A stretch of 64,000 bases of DNA. Origin: Herbaspirillum autotrophicum. Its GTDB lineage: Bacteria; Pseudomonadota; Gammaproteobacteria; Burkholderiales; Burkholderiaceae_D. A program made the translations under genes and the position numbers. This document shows, piece after piece, positions 1 through 8,404 of this stretch; the stretch's first letter is position 1; the number at the start of each line of letters is the position of its first letter. The stretch spans positions 1-64,000 of the forward strand of contig NZ_LFLS01000029.1 of assembly GCF_001189915.1 (NCBI RefSeq). Reading direction: 5' to 3'. Under the pieces are notes generated by a model. That model ran no database searches. It was not told the origin of the DNA and saw nothing but the letters and a program-made list of their open reading frames with translations.

Positions 1-678
1 GCTGCGGGTCATGAAAACCGTCATCAGCAAGGCTGCCACGATCACCACGGCGAAGCCGATATGCAAGCGGGTGCCGGGAATCAGGGCCGGCAGCAGAAAT
101 TCCGGCGAGAACACCTGCGATTGCGGAAAGTTCATGCCGTTGGGATCTTTCAACGGGCCATTGACGGCATACATCAGCAACAGTTGGGCGACATAGGTCA
201 GCATCAGCGACACCAGAATTTCATTGGCGTTGAAGCGATCCCGCAGCAAGGCCGTGATGGCTGCCCACAGCGCACCGCCGACGATGCCGGCCAGTATCAT
301 CAACAGCAAACCGGCACCGCCGCTGATGCCGTGCCCGGGAACATCGAGCCAGACCAGCATGGCGCCGGCACACAGCGCACCGACGGTCAGTTGTCCTTCG
401 GCGCCGATATTCCAGATGCTGGCGCGGAAGCACACCGCCAGCCCGAGCGCGCACAAGATCAGCGGTACGCTCTTGAGCAGCAATTCGCTGATGGCGCGCT
501 TGCTGCTGAACGGATCAATCAGAAATACCTTGAGGCCGGCCAGCGGATCTTTGCCGAGCGCGATAAACAACAGCGCGCCCAGCAACATCGTCAACACGAT
601 CGCGATGACCGGTGACAGATACGTCATGGTGCGCGACGGCGTGCCGCGCAGTTCGAGTTTGAATGGCAGATTAAACAT
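1..678 (-). CDS. Nucleoside/purine ABC transporter permease (partial)
   Basis: An open frame of 226 codons runs from the ATG at 678 to the window edge without a stop, so the C-terminus is missing. The translation opens MFNLPFKLELRGTPSRT and shows repeated hydrophobic segments, plus the stretch LGLAVCFRASIWNIGAEGQL, typical of the branched-chain/ribose-type permease family (BPD_transp_2) used by BMP-dependent nucleoside importers (NupP/YufP type). The start overlaps the end of the upstream ATPase gene by 8 bases, so the two are translationally coupled parts of one inner-membrane importer. Substrate is inferred from the neighbouring purine genes; a second permease and the BmpA-like binding protein are expected beyond the window. 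Confidence 0.85.
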   Translation of the reverse strand, partial: MFNLPFKLELRGTPSRTMTYLSPVIAIVLTMLLGALLFIALGKDPLAGLKVFLIDPFSSKRAISELLLKSVPLILCALGLAVCFRASIWNIGAEGQLTVGALCAGAMLVWLDVPGHGISGGAGLLLMILAGIVGGALWAAITALLRDRFNANEILVSLMLTYVAQLLLMYAVNGPLKDPNGMNFPQSQVFSPEFLLPALIPGTRLHIGFAVVIVAALLMTVFMTRS

Positions 679-2242
679 GCGCGTGCTCCGCATCTGCCGC
701 GCCGGTTTGCCACAGCCCGCTCATCCACAGTCCGACCTGTTCGCGGGTGGCCTGTTCGATGGCAATCGATGGCGACAAGCGGCCTTTGGCGATCACGTGC
801 AAGCGGTCGCACAGCGCAAACAGTTCATCGAGTTCTTCGGAAATGATCAGAATTGCGCAGCCTTCCTGTTTGAGTGCCAGAATTTCGGCGTGGATCTGGG
901 CTGCGGCGCCGACATCGACGCCCCAGGTCGGTTGCGCCACCACGAATACCGATGGCTTGCGTTCCATTTCGCGGCCGACAATGAATTTCTGCAGATTGCC
1001 GCCGGACAGGCTCTTCGCCAATGCATCGGGACCGCTGGCCTTGACCTTGAAGCGGGCAATGATGCTGGCCGCCACCTTGCGGGCATAGGCGTGATCGATC
1101 AGACCGTATTTCACGTAGGGTGCTTTTTGATGCGAGAGCAGCATGTTGGCGCTCAGACTCAGGCCGGGAACCGCACCGCGCCCGAGTCGCTCTTCCGGCA
1201 CCAGTCCCAGACCCAGTGCGCGGCGTGGATTGGGTGCCAACTGGCCGGCGGCTTTACCCGCCAGCATGACCATGTTGGGCGCGGCGCGCTGATCTTCGCC
1301 TGAAAGCGCAGCCAGCAATTCCTGCTGACCATTGCCGGAGACGCCGGCAATACCGACGATTTCGCCGGCCCGCACTTCACATTCGATGTCATGCAATTCG
1401 GTCGCGAACAAATGCGCTTTGGGCAAAGACAAGCGGTTCAGGTGCAGCTTGCGTTCGTTGCGTTGCGATTCCGGATTGCGCTCCCGGTGCAGACGCACCA
1501 GTTCATCACCGATCATCATGCGCGACAGGCCGGCGCTGGTTTCGTTGCGCGGGTCGCAGTTGCCGGTAACGCGGCCGCCGCGCATGACGGTGGCGCTGTG
1601 GCACAGGGCGCGAATTTCATCAAGCTTGTGGCTGATGTACAAAATGCTGCAACCTTCGGCGGCCAGCTTGCGCAGCGTGACGAACAATTTTTCCACGGCC
1701 TGCGGGGTCAGCACGGAAGTCGGCTCGTCGAGAATCAGCAACTTCGGATTGGTCAACAGCGCGCGCACGATTTCCACGCGCTGCCGTTCGCCGACCGACA
1801 GCGTATGCACATGGCGTGTCGGTTCCAGTTCCAGACCATATTTCTCACCGGTCTGGCGAATGCGTGCGCTGAGATCGGCCAGATCGGTGTTGGCATCCAG
1901 GCCGAGGGCGATATTCTCCGCCACGGTCAAGGTATCGAACAGCGAAAAATGCTGAAACACCATGGCAATACCGAGCTTGCGCGCGACCTGCGGATTGCCG
2001 ATATGCACCACCTCGCCATTCCAGCGGATGTCGCCGGCATCGGGTTTGACGGTGCCGAAAATGATTTTCATCAGTGTCGATTTGCCGGCGCCGTTCTCGC
2101 CCAGCACGGCATGAATTTCGCCCGGCGCGACGCTCAGGTTGATATCGTCGTTGGCGAGTACCCCGGGATACGATTTGCTGATATGCGCTATTTCCAGTCG
2201 CGCGGCGGCAGCGGTCACATTGAGTCCTGTTCTTATTGGCAT
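671..2242 (-). CDS. Nucleoside/sugar-type ABC transporter ATPase with two ABC domains
   Basis: A 523-residue protein with two tandem ABC domains, as in RbsA, MglA and the nucleoside importer ATPases NupO/YufO. Domain 1 has an intact Walker A (GENGAGKST, residues 48-56), a signature LSVGERQ near 148 and a Walker B LLILDEPTS near 168. Domain 2 has the usual degenerate P-loop (GVSGNGQQE), signature LSGGNLQK and a Walker B with Gln (VVAQPTWGVD) in place of the common Glu-Pro. It powers import through the permease whose gene it overlaps by 8 bases. It lies 71 bases downstream of the second ABC transporter and may be co-transcribed with it. Nucleoside specificity is inferred from context. Confidence 0.9.
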   Translation of the reverse strand: MPIRTGLNVTAAAARLEIAHISKSYPGVLANDDINLSVAPGEIHAVLGENGAGKSTLMKIIFGTVKPDAGDIRWNGEVVHIGNPQVARKLGIAMVFQHFSLFDTLTVAENIALGLDANTDLADLSARIRQTGEKYGLELEPTRHVHTLSVGERQRVEIVRALLTNPKLLILDEPTSVLTPQAVEKLFVTLRKLAAEGCSILYISHKLDEIRALCHSATVMRGGRVTGNCDPRNETSAGLSRMMIGDELVRLHRERNPESQRNERKLHLNRLSLPKAHLFATELHDIECEVRAGEIVGIAGVSGNGQQELLAALSGEDQRAAPNMVMLAGKAAGQLAPNPRRALGLGLVPEERLGRGAVPGLSLSANMLLSHQKAPYVKYGLIDHAYARKVAASIIARFKVKASGPDALAKSLSGGNLQKFIVGREMERKPSVFVVAQPTWGVDVGAAAQIHAEILALKQEGCAILIISEELDELFALCDRLHVIAKGRLSPSIAIEQATREQVGLWMSGLWQTGAADAEHAHV

Positions 2243-2313
2243 GGTTGGTTGGAATCTACCATAGACGAATTGGCTTGAAACAGAAACTTTTTCATGGCGC
2301 GCGTCTATCGTGT

Positions 2314-3096
2314 CTATTTGCCACCGCCACCGCGGTGGGCCCAGCGCGTCGTCCGCTTTTCGACGATGGCGAACAGCTCATACATGAGCATCGCCATGGC
2401 GCCGATCACCACCAGACCGGCAAAGGCCAGCGGCATCTTCATTGAAGAACCGGCCGATACCAGCAGATAGCCGATGCCTTCATTGGAGGCGTTCATTTCC
2501 GAGACAGTGGAACCGACAAACGCCAGTGTGATGGCGACCTTGAGCGACGCAAAGAAATACGGCAGCGAACGCGGCAGGCCGACCTTGAGCAAAATATCCA
2601 TGCGCCTGGCGCCCAGCACCCGCAACACATCTTCCAGTTCCGGTTCGAGGGTGGCGAGGCCGGTGGCGATATTGACCATGATCGGGAAAAATGAAATCAG
2701 AAACGCGGTCAGGATCGCCGGCCCGGCGCCAATCCCGAACCAGACCACCAGCACCGGCACAAAGGCCGCCTTGGGCAAGGCATTGAAGGCGGTCATCAGC
2801 GGATAGACGGCGGCGTACAGCAAGGGCGAGGAGCCGATCAGAAAGCCGAGCGTGACGCCGACTGCCACGGCGATGGCAAAGCCGGTCATGGTGACCCAAA
2901 AGGTACTCAGGGCATGATGGGCAATCGGCCCGGAAAATTCGATCATGGCCTGGATGATTGCCAGCGGACTCGGGAAAATGAATTCTGATACTTGCAATGC
3001 GCTGCAAATGCATTGCCAGATCACCAGGGTCAGCAACAGCAATAACCACGGCGCGAGGGCAGTGGTGGCTTTATTGGGTTTACGGGTTTTTTTCAT
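2314..3096 (-). CDS. ABC transporter permease, NitT/TauT (SsuC/ThiX) type
   Basis: A 260-residue inner-membrane permease with about six membrane segments, starting with a hydrophobic helix at residues 15-34. The central stretch ALPKAAFVPVLVVWFGIGAGPAI and the later ALEDV-type loop are the EAA-like ATPase contact of the nitrate/taurine/THI5-associated BPD_transp_1 family. It starts 5 bases after the stop of its ATPase gene. With the two upstream genes it makes a complete binding-protein-dependent importer. Location beside allantoin, adenine and nucleoside genes suggests a purine or purine-derivative substrate rather than a thiamine precursor; that is inference. Confidence 0.88.
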   Translation of the reverse strand: MKKTRKPNKATTALAPWLLLLLTLVIWQCICSALQVSEFIFPSPLAIIQAMIEFSGPIAHHALSTFWVTMTGFAIAVAVGVTLGFLIGSSPLLYAAVYPLMTAFNALPKAAFVPVLVVWFGIGAGPAILTAFLISFFPIMVNIATGLATLEPELEDVLRVLGARRMDILLKVGLPRSLPYFFASLKVAITLAFVGSTVSEMNASNEGIGYLLVSAGSSMKMPLAFAGLVVIGAMAMLMYELFAIVEKRTTRWAHRGGGGK

Positions 3097-3101
3097 GGCA
3101 G

Positions 3102-3905
3102 TCAGGTATTGCGAACACGGCCGATATGCTCGCGCAGTTCATGGACGAGGGCATTGAACGGGTCGGTATAAGTCAGTTCCAGTTCGCGCGGACGCGGCAA
3201 CGGATTTTCCTTGCGCGCCACAATCCGGCCCGGGCGCTTGCTCATCACATAAATGGTATCGGCCAGAAATGCCGCTTCGCGCAAATCGTGGGTAACCAGA
3301 ATCACGTTGAAATGGCGTTCGGTCCACAGGTCGCGCAACACGCACCACAACTCTTCGCGCGTGAAGGCATCAAGTGCGCCGAAGGGCTCATCGAGCAGCA
3401 GCATCTTGGGCTCATGGATCAGCGCGCGGCAGATCGAGGCGCGTTGTTGCATCCCGCCCGATAGTTGCCACGGAAATTTATCGGCATAGCCATCCAGTCC
3501 CACGGTCTTGAGCAAGGCCAGCGCGCGTTGCGTATATTGCGCTTTATTTTTCTTGAAGTCGTGGCGATACGGTTCCACGATCTCCAGCGGCAGCAACACA
3601 TTTTCCAGCGTCGTGCGCCACGGCAGCAAGGTTGGCGCCTGAAATGCCATGCCGACGATCTTCAATGGTCCGGTGACTGCCGCGCCATCAATGGCAATGC
3701 TGCCGCGTGTAGGCCGGTTCAATCCGGTGGCCAGTTTCATGAAGGTTGACTTGCCACAGCCGGACGGACCGACGATGGCAATGAATTCACCCTGCCGGGT
3801 TTGCAGTGAAATGTCTTCCACGGCGAACGCGTCAGAGTCGTCATACGACAGGAAGACCCGCTGGAAATCGACGAAATGTCCGGAGCTGACGGCCGACACA
3901 CTCAT
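3102..3905 (-). CDS. ABC transporter ATPase, NitT/TauT type
   Basis: A 267-residue ABC ATPase of the SsuB/TauB/NrtD family. Walker A GPSGCGKST is at residues 46-54, the signature is LSGGMQQRASICRAL, and Walker B is MLLLDEPFGALD, followed by the switch His in LVTHDLREA. The ATG at 3905 overlaps the stop of the upstream binding-protein gene (ATGA), indicating translational coupling. It energises the permease encoded 5 bases downstream. Confidence 0.9.
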   Translation of the reverse strand: MSVSAVSSGHFVDFQRVFLSYDDSDAFAVEDISLQTRQGEFIAIVGPSGCGKSTFMKLATGLNRPTRGSIAIDGAAVTGPLKIVGMAFQAPTLLPWRTTLENVLLPLEIVEPYRHDFKKNKAQYTQRALALLKTVGLDGYADKFPWQLSGGMQQRASICRALIHEPKMLLLDEPFGALDAFTREELWCVLRDLWTERHFNVILVTHDLREAAFLADTIYVMSKRPGRIVARKENPLPRPRELELTYTDPFNALVHELREHIGRVRNT

Positions 3906-4927
3906 TTGGCAAACACGTTGAGTTCAGCCCTGGACGGCAGGAACGCCGGGTTCCAGATACCGTCGGCATTGACCCGGGTCTTGGTGCCATAGGCATCCGA
4001 GACTTGCGACGCCATCAAGGTCAGACGCGGCAGCAATACCTGACCATAACCCTCTGCCCTGGCATTGGGTGTGGCGATGGCGCTGCTGATGGCCAGCCTG
4101 AGACGACGCAGTTCCAGCTTTTCATCGATCAGACCATCACGTTCCTTGAGTACCTTGATGGCGGCTTCGGGATTGTTCAGAACATCTTTGGTGGCCTTGG
4201 CAAAGGCGCGCAAGAATCCTTTGATGGCTTCCGGGTTTTGCCGGATCAGATTATCCGAGGCGATGATGGTGTTGCCATACAGTTTGACGCCGTAGTCGGG
4301 ATACAGCATGACGTTGATGTCCTGATCCTTGATGCCGCGTGCATTCAGATTCAACAGCGAGGTAAAGTAAAAACCGGTAATGGCATCGACATCGCCGCGC
4401 GCCAGCATGGTTTCGCGCAATGGCGGGTCCATGCTGACCCAGTTGGCTTTGCCGGCATCGAGGCCATTGGCCTTGGCGAAGATCGGATAAGCACGGCGGC
4501 CGGCATCGAATACCGGAGCGCCGATTTTTTTGCCGGTCAGATCGGCCGGCGTCTTGATGCCGGATTTTTTCAGTGAGAAGACTGCGGCCGGGGTGTCGTT
4601 ATAGACCATCATGACCGCCACCGGCTTGCCCGGTGCGGTCGGATTGTTGGCGGTAAATTCCATCAGCGCCGCCATGTCGGCAAAGCCCATGTCATAGGTG
4701 CCTGATGCCACGCGGTTGACGGCGTTGCCGGAACCGTTACCGGCGTCAATCGTGACATCCAGCTTTTCCTGCGCAAAGTAGCCTTTCGATTTGGCGACCA
4801 GGAACAAGGCTGCCGGACCTTCGAAGCGCCAGTCGAGCTGGAACTTGATCCTGGTATCGGCGGCGAAGCCGGTGCTGCACACTGCGCCGAGCAGCAGTGC
4901 TGTGGTGATTTTGGAAAAGTACTGCAT
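3902..4927 (-). CDS. Periplasmic substrate-binding protein, THI5/NMT1-like
   Basis: A 341-residue protein with a signal peptide (about residues 1-22, ending GFAA) and the opening IKFQLDWRFEGPAALFLVAKSKGYFAQEKLDV, characteristic of the NMT1/THI5-like binding-protein family. Family members bind pyrimidine thiamine precursors, riboflavin, sulfonates, hydantoins or purine-related compounds. I see no TPP riboswitch (THI box) in the leader between 4928 and 5100, and the surrounding genes act on purines, so a purine-type ligand is more likely; this is inferred. First gene of an ABC operon (binding protein, ATPase, permease), with overlapping start and stop to the next gene. Confidence 0.85.
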   Translation of the reverse strand: MQYFSKITTALLLGAVCSTGFAADTRIKFQLDWRFEGPAALFLVAKSKGYFAQEKLDVTIDAGNGSGNAVNRVASGTYDMGFADMAALMEFTANNPTAPGKPVAVMMVYNDTPAAVFSLKKSGIKTPADLTGKKIGAPVFDAGRRAYPIFAKANGLDAGKANWVSMDPPLRETMLARGDVDAITGFYFTSLLNLNARGIKDQDINVMLYPDYGVKLYGNTIIASDNLIRQNPEAIKGFLRAFAKATKDVLNNPEAAIKVLKERDGLIDEKLELRRLRLAISSAIATPNARAEGYGQVLLPRLTLMASQVSDAYGTKTRVNADGIWNPAFLPSRAELNVFAK

Positions 4928-5595
4928 TCATCCCCCTGGATTTGTTGATCATGACAATGCGGTTCAGGTATCGCGCATGGCGATTGCCGACCCTGTCGAA
5001 AAGCATTTACTGTGCCAGTGACCTCGTGACCGCTGTCGACGCCGGACTGGCGCGGTTCGTCATGCTGCCGGCCTCGCCTGTTCGGGAATCGGTGTCTGAT
5101 GAATTCAATTTATTTTGATGACAATCCAAAAAATTATTTGCGACAATTTGGTGCTGATCTGCACCGATATTGCTTTTGCCGCACTAATAAATTTCTGTCG
5201 GTGCGCTTGCATGCCAATACAGACAAGACTTTTAGCGGCAATAGAGGTTGTCGATCTGGTGAAATTAATTGTCGACAATCGATAAAACAATTTTCTTTTT
5301 CAAATACAAAAAAGCCCTGATGCAAGTAATGGCAATTGTTTGCGAGGCGCATCTCGCCAAACAAGGAATTATTTTTCGTCCATTTTCTGCGCCAAAAATT
5401 TGCACGCGAAACCACAATCGATTTGATTGGCACGGCGTTTGCATTAGCGAACGCGGCGGATTCGATATCGGCCTGTATCAAATGAAAAACGCCGGACACG
5501 ACAACGGTCTGCATGACATGACCGGTTTGTGTGCCGGCAGGCTGTGGCAGAAAAAATCCGAATCAATTTCAATGCTGTGCAAAAGGGAGAAGTGT
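4928..5595. promoter_or_regulatory. Divergent control region between ABC operon and tsx-like gene
   Basis: 668 bases without a convincing gene. The part from about 5100 to 5420 is clearly more AT-rich than its neighbours. It should hold the promoters of the leftward ABC operon and the rightward Tsx-like channel. It contains the palindrome ATTGTCGACAAT (5268-5279), and a partial TGTCGAC at 5034-5040. A reading frame continues upstream from the channel gene to 5269 but lacks signal-peptide or family features before 5596, so it is not coding. Confidence 0.6.
5268..5282. promoter_or_regulatory. Candidate GntR operator (ATTGTCGACAAT)
   Basis: A perfect 12-base palindrome. Its 13-base extension TGTCGACAATCGA (5270-5282) is repeated exactly at 10751-10763, immediately upstream of the FCD-GntR regulator gene. 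FCD-subfamily regulators typically bind TGTnnACA-type palindromes, so this is a plausible binding site linking tsx and the ABC operon to that regulator. Confidence 0.5.
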
Positions 5596-6423
5596 ATGAA
5601 GCGTAATGCAATGGGGGTATGCGTATCGGGTGCCATGCTGGCCTTGTCGGCAATGGGTGCGATGCAATCGGCGCAAGCTGCCGACTGGAGCGACAATTCG
5701 ATTGGCTATCGTTACGGCACCAAGTTTGCCGAGCCGTACAACAATCAGGACATCACCAAGAATATCGTGAACTTCACGCATGCCAGCGGTTACAAGTACG
5801 GCAGCAATTTTCTGAACGTCGACCTGTTGATGTCCGACAGCAAAGACAGCAGCGCGCAGGAAGCCTACATTGTGTATCGCCATACGCTGGACTTCGGCAA
5901 GATCGCCGGCAAGGATCTGAAGTGGGGACCGATTCGCGGTTTCGGCTTTACCGGCGGCTTTGACTGGAATACCAAGAATGACACCAGCTATGCCTCGAAG
6001 AAGCGCATGCTGGTCGTCGGTCCGACCCTGATGATGGATGTGCCGGGCTTCCTCAACATCAGCTTGTTCGCGCTGTTTGAAAGCAATCAGCCAAAAACCA
6101 TCAGCAGCCGTTATACCTACGATACGCATCCGATGCTGAACATGGCCTGGGGTATTCCGATCGGTTCCACGCCGCTGGCCTTTGAAGGTTACCTGAACTG
6201 GATCGCCGCCAAGGGCAAGAACGAATTCGGTGGTTCGACCGGACCCGAACTCAATATCGACATGCAGGTAATGTACGATCTTGGCACGCCGCTCGGCCTT
6301 GGCAAGAACACCTTCCGCGTTGGTCTGGAGTATCAATACTGGCGCAACAAGTTCGGCAATCCTTCGAATGTTCCCGGTTCGCTGGCCAAGACACCGATGA
6401 TCCGCGCTGAATACCACTTCTGA
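5596..6423 (+). CDS. Tsx-like nucleoside-specific outer-membrane channel
   Basis: A 275-residue outer-membrane protein. The chosen ATG at 5596 follows a good GGGAGA ribosome site and gives a clean signal peptide ending AQAADW (cleavage near residue 28); the upstream in-frame extension is not coding. The mature part starts DWSDNSIGYRYGTKFAEPYNNQDITKNIVNFTHASGYKYG, the hallmark of the Tsx/nucleoside-channel family, with alternating beta-strand patterns and the C-terminal aromatic residue (EYHF) recognised by the Bam machinery. It would admit nucleosides or purines to the periplasm for the two ABC transporters on its left. Confidence 0.88.
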   Translation: MKRNAMGVCVSGAMLALSAMGAMQSAQAADWSDNSIGYRYGTKFAEPYNNQDITKNIVNFTHASGYKYGSNFLNVDLLMSDSKDSSAQEAYIVYRHTLDFGKIAGKDLKWGPIRGFGFTGGFDWNTKNDTSYASKKRMLVVGPTLMMDVPGFLNISLFALFESNQPKTISSRYTYDTHPMLNMAWGIPIGSTPLAFEGYLNWIAAKGKNEFGGSTGPELNIDMQVMYDLGTPLGLGKNTFRVGLEYQYWRNKFGNPSNVPGSLAKTPMIRAEYHF

Positions 6424-6433
6424 GTGTGAGCAG

Positions 6434-6463
6434 GCCGGCATGCATCTGATGGTGCGTGCCGGC
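6434..6463 (+). terminator. Hairpin after tsx-like gene
   Basis: GCCGGCA (6434-6440) pairs with TGCCGGC (6457-6463), with further inner pairs, followed by a weak T/G-rich run. It lies 10 bases after the channel's stop. Transcription from both sides converges here. Confidence 0.5.
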
Positions 6464-6658
6464 TTGGGTTGTTGCATCATCCGCAGTTGCCGGGTCGTCC
6501 GACCCGGCAATCTTCCCGTTCCCGTTTGTGCAAATTCCTGTCCAGGTTTTTGCTGCCTGCAATGATTGGCCGGTGCTGCCACGCCTGTCAGGTGCGTCAT
6601 CAATGAGCGGCCGGCCGACGACCGCAATGCAGTCGCCAGCAGCCAATCGTCACGTCAG

Positions 6659-7591
6659 CTACGCTGCCTGATACGGATGCCGCTGTTGCCAGTGACGGGC
6701 AATGTCAATCCGGCGGCAAATCCAAACGCGCTCATGCGATTGCACGTAATCAAGGAAACGCTGCAAGGCAATGAAACGGCCGGGGCGCCCCAGCAGGCGG
6801 CAATGCATGCCGACCGACAGCATCTTGGGCTGGTCTTCGCCCTCGGCATACAGAACGTCGAAACTGTCTTTCAGATATTGATAAAAATGCCCGGCGGTGT
6901 TGAAGCCTTGTGGCGTGGCAAAGCGCATATCGTTAGTGTCGAGCGTGTAGGGCACCACCAGGTGCGGTTTGCTGCTGCCATCGGCCAGTGCAACCTTGGT
7001 CCAGAAGGGCAGATCGTCGCCGTAATAATCCGAGTCGTAAGCCAGTCCGCCGTGTTCGACCACCAGTTGCCGGGTATTGGGTGAGTCGCGCCCGGTGTAC
7101 CAGCCGAGTGGCATGTCGCCGGTAAGTTGGCGGATGATGTCCAGCGCCGCGTGCATGTGTTCGCGTTCGGTCGCGATATCGACATCCTGATAATGAATCC
7201 AGCGCAAACCGTGGCAGGCGATTTCATGGCCGAGCCGGACCATGGCTTGCGTCACTTCCGGATTGCGTTGTAGCGCCATCGCGACGCCGAATACGGTGAG
7301 CGGTAACCCGCGCTTTTCGAACTCACGCAAGATACGCCAGACGCCGGCGCGCGAACCATATTCATAAATTGATTCCATCGACATGTGGCGTGCCGGGTAG
7401 GCGGCAGCGCCGACGATTTCAGACAGGAATTGCTCCGATGCCGGGTCGCCGTGCAATACGCTGTTTTCGCTGCCTTCTTCATAGTTCAAGACAAACTGGA
7501 CGGCAATCCGTGCCTGGCCGGGCCAGCCGGCGTGGGGAACCCGGGGGCCGTAGCCGATCAGGTCGCGGGGGTAGTTATCTGGCGTTGACAT
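6659..7591 (-). CDS. puuE: Allantoinase PuuE (polysaccharide deacetylase fold)
   Basis: A 310-residue protein of the metal-independent PuuE-type allantoinase family, which hydrolyses allantoin to allantoate in purine catabolism. It shows MSTPDNYPRDLIGYGPRVPHAGWPGQARIAVQFVLNYEEGSENSVLHGD at the N-terminus, the family stretch SMESIYEYGSRAGVWRILREFEKRGLPLTVFGVAMALQRNPEV, and HEIACHGLRWIHYQ in place of the usual deacetylase metal site. It is transcribed with the racemase and permease upstream, separated from them by 71 bases containing a terminator-like hairpin. No urate oxidase or xanthine dehydrogenase is visible in the window. Confidence 0.93.
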   Translation of the reverse strand: MSTPDNYPRDLIGYGPRVPHAGWPGQARIAVQFVLNYEEGSENSVLHGDPASEQFLSEIVGAAAYPARHMSMESIYEYGSRAGVWRILREFEKRGLPLTVFGVAMALQRNPEVTQAMVRLGHEIACHGLRWIHYQDVDIATEREHMHAALDIIRQLTGDMPLGWYTGRDSPNTRQLVVEHGGLAYDSDYYGDDLPFWTKVALADGSSKPHLVVPYTLDTNDMRFATPQGFNTAGHFYQYLKDSFDVLYAEGEDQPKMLSVGMHCRLLGRPGRFIALQRFLDYVQSHERVWICRRIDIARHWQQRHPYQAA

Positions 7592-7617
7592 GTGCTGGTG
7601 GGGGAGGAGACAAGTTG

Positions 7618-7642
7618 AAAAAAGCCGCCCGACTGCGCGGCT
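7618..7642 (-). terminator. Terminator or attenuator between racemase and puuE
   Basis: Read on the minus strand: AGCCGC, an 8-base loop, GCGGCT, then six T. It lies between two genes of the same strand, so it either ends the NCS1-racemase message or lowers readthrough into puuE. Confidence 0.6.
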
Positions 7643-7662
7643 GCATGGAGTAATGCATCAAA

Positions 7663-8397
7663 TCACAAGGGGCTGAACGGCGACAACATGCCGCTATAGG
7701 TTTTCGGCAGCGGTCGCGCATAATCGCCGCGCTTGGCGGTACTCAGACCCAGCGCCACCAGCGATTCGGCCAGCTTGACGGCGGCGGTCACGCCGTCGAT
7801 CACGGGGGCATTGATGGCGTCGCTGATTTGCGCGCACAGATCGGCCATGCCGGCGCAACCGAGGACGATGGCGTCAGAACCATCTTCATCGAGCGCCCGC
7901 TGGCATTCGTCGGTGATGCGGCGACGAGCGTCGGAGTGCGGGTGTTCCAGTTCCAGTACGGCGATGTCGCTGGCCCGTACATTGCGGCAAAAGCGCCGCA
8001 TGCCATAGCGTTCGGCCAGATGCCAGGTCATGCCGCAGGTGCGTCGCAATGTGGTAACGACACTGAATGAAGGCGCAATCAGGCTGGCATAGTGCATCGC
8101 CGCCTCGGCAATGCCGATCACCGGACCATTGGCGATTTCGCGCGCGGCCTGCAAACCTGGATCGCCGAAGCAGGCAATCACATAGGCGCTGCATCCTTCA
8201 CGTTCGCCGGCTTGAATTTCTGCCAGCAGACCGGGGACGGCCATGGCTTCATCGTAATGGCCTTCGATTGAGGCCGGGCCCATCGACGGACTGACGCCGA
8301 TGATTTGCGTGTGGGCACCGACGACGCGGCGCGCACAGAAGGTCATTTTTTCAGTCATGCTGACGGTGGTGTTGGGATTGATTAATTTGATGATCAT
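7663..8397 (-). CDS. Asp/Glu/hydantoin racemase, probable allantoin racemase
   Basis: A 244-residue protein (MIIKLINPNTTVSMTEKM) of the Asp/Glu/hydantoin racemase family. The two family cysteines are visible in VIACFGDPGL and VLGCAGMADL. In this setting (PuuE allantoinase, NCS1 permease) it most likely interconverts allantoin enantiomers, as HpxA does, or racemises a hydantoin. The ATG at 8397 is preferred over the upstream ATG at 8445, which would lie inside the permease gene and precede non-family residues. It begins 7 bases after the permease stop. Confidence 0.85.
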   Translation of the reverse strand: MIIKLINPNTTVSMTEKMTFCARRVVGAHTQIIGVSPSMGPASIEGHYDEAMAVPGLLAEIQAGEREGCSAYVIACFGDPGLQAAREIANGPVIGIAEAAMHYASLIAPSFSVVTTLRRTCGMTWHLAERYGMRRFCRNVRASDIAVLELEHPHSDARRRITDECQRALDEDGSDAIVLGCAGMADLCAQISDAINAPVIDGVTAAVKLAESLVALGLSTAKRGDYARPLPKTYSGMLSPFSPL

Positions 8398-8404
8398 GCG
8401 GCAC

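Noticed and set aside
224-1303. 359-residue frame on the plus strand
   Set aside because: Antisense to the nucleoside ABC permease and ATPase genes.
4928-5100. TPP riboswitch before the THI5-like gene
   Set aside because: I looked for the conserved THI-box segments on the minus strand and did not find them.
5569-6627. 352-residue frame on the minus strand
   Set aside because: Antisense to the Tsx-like channel, which has a signal peptide and family motifs.
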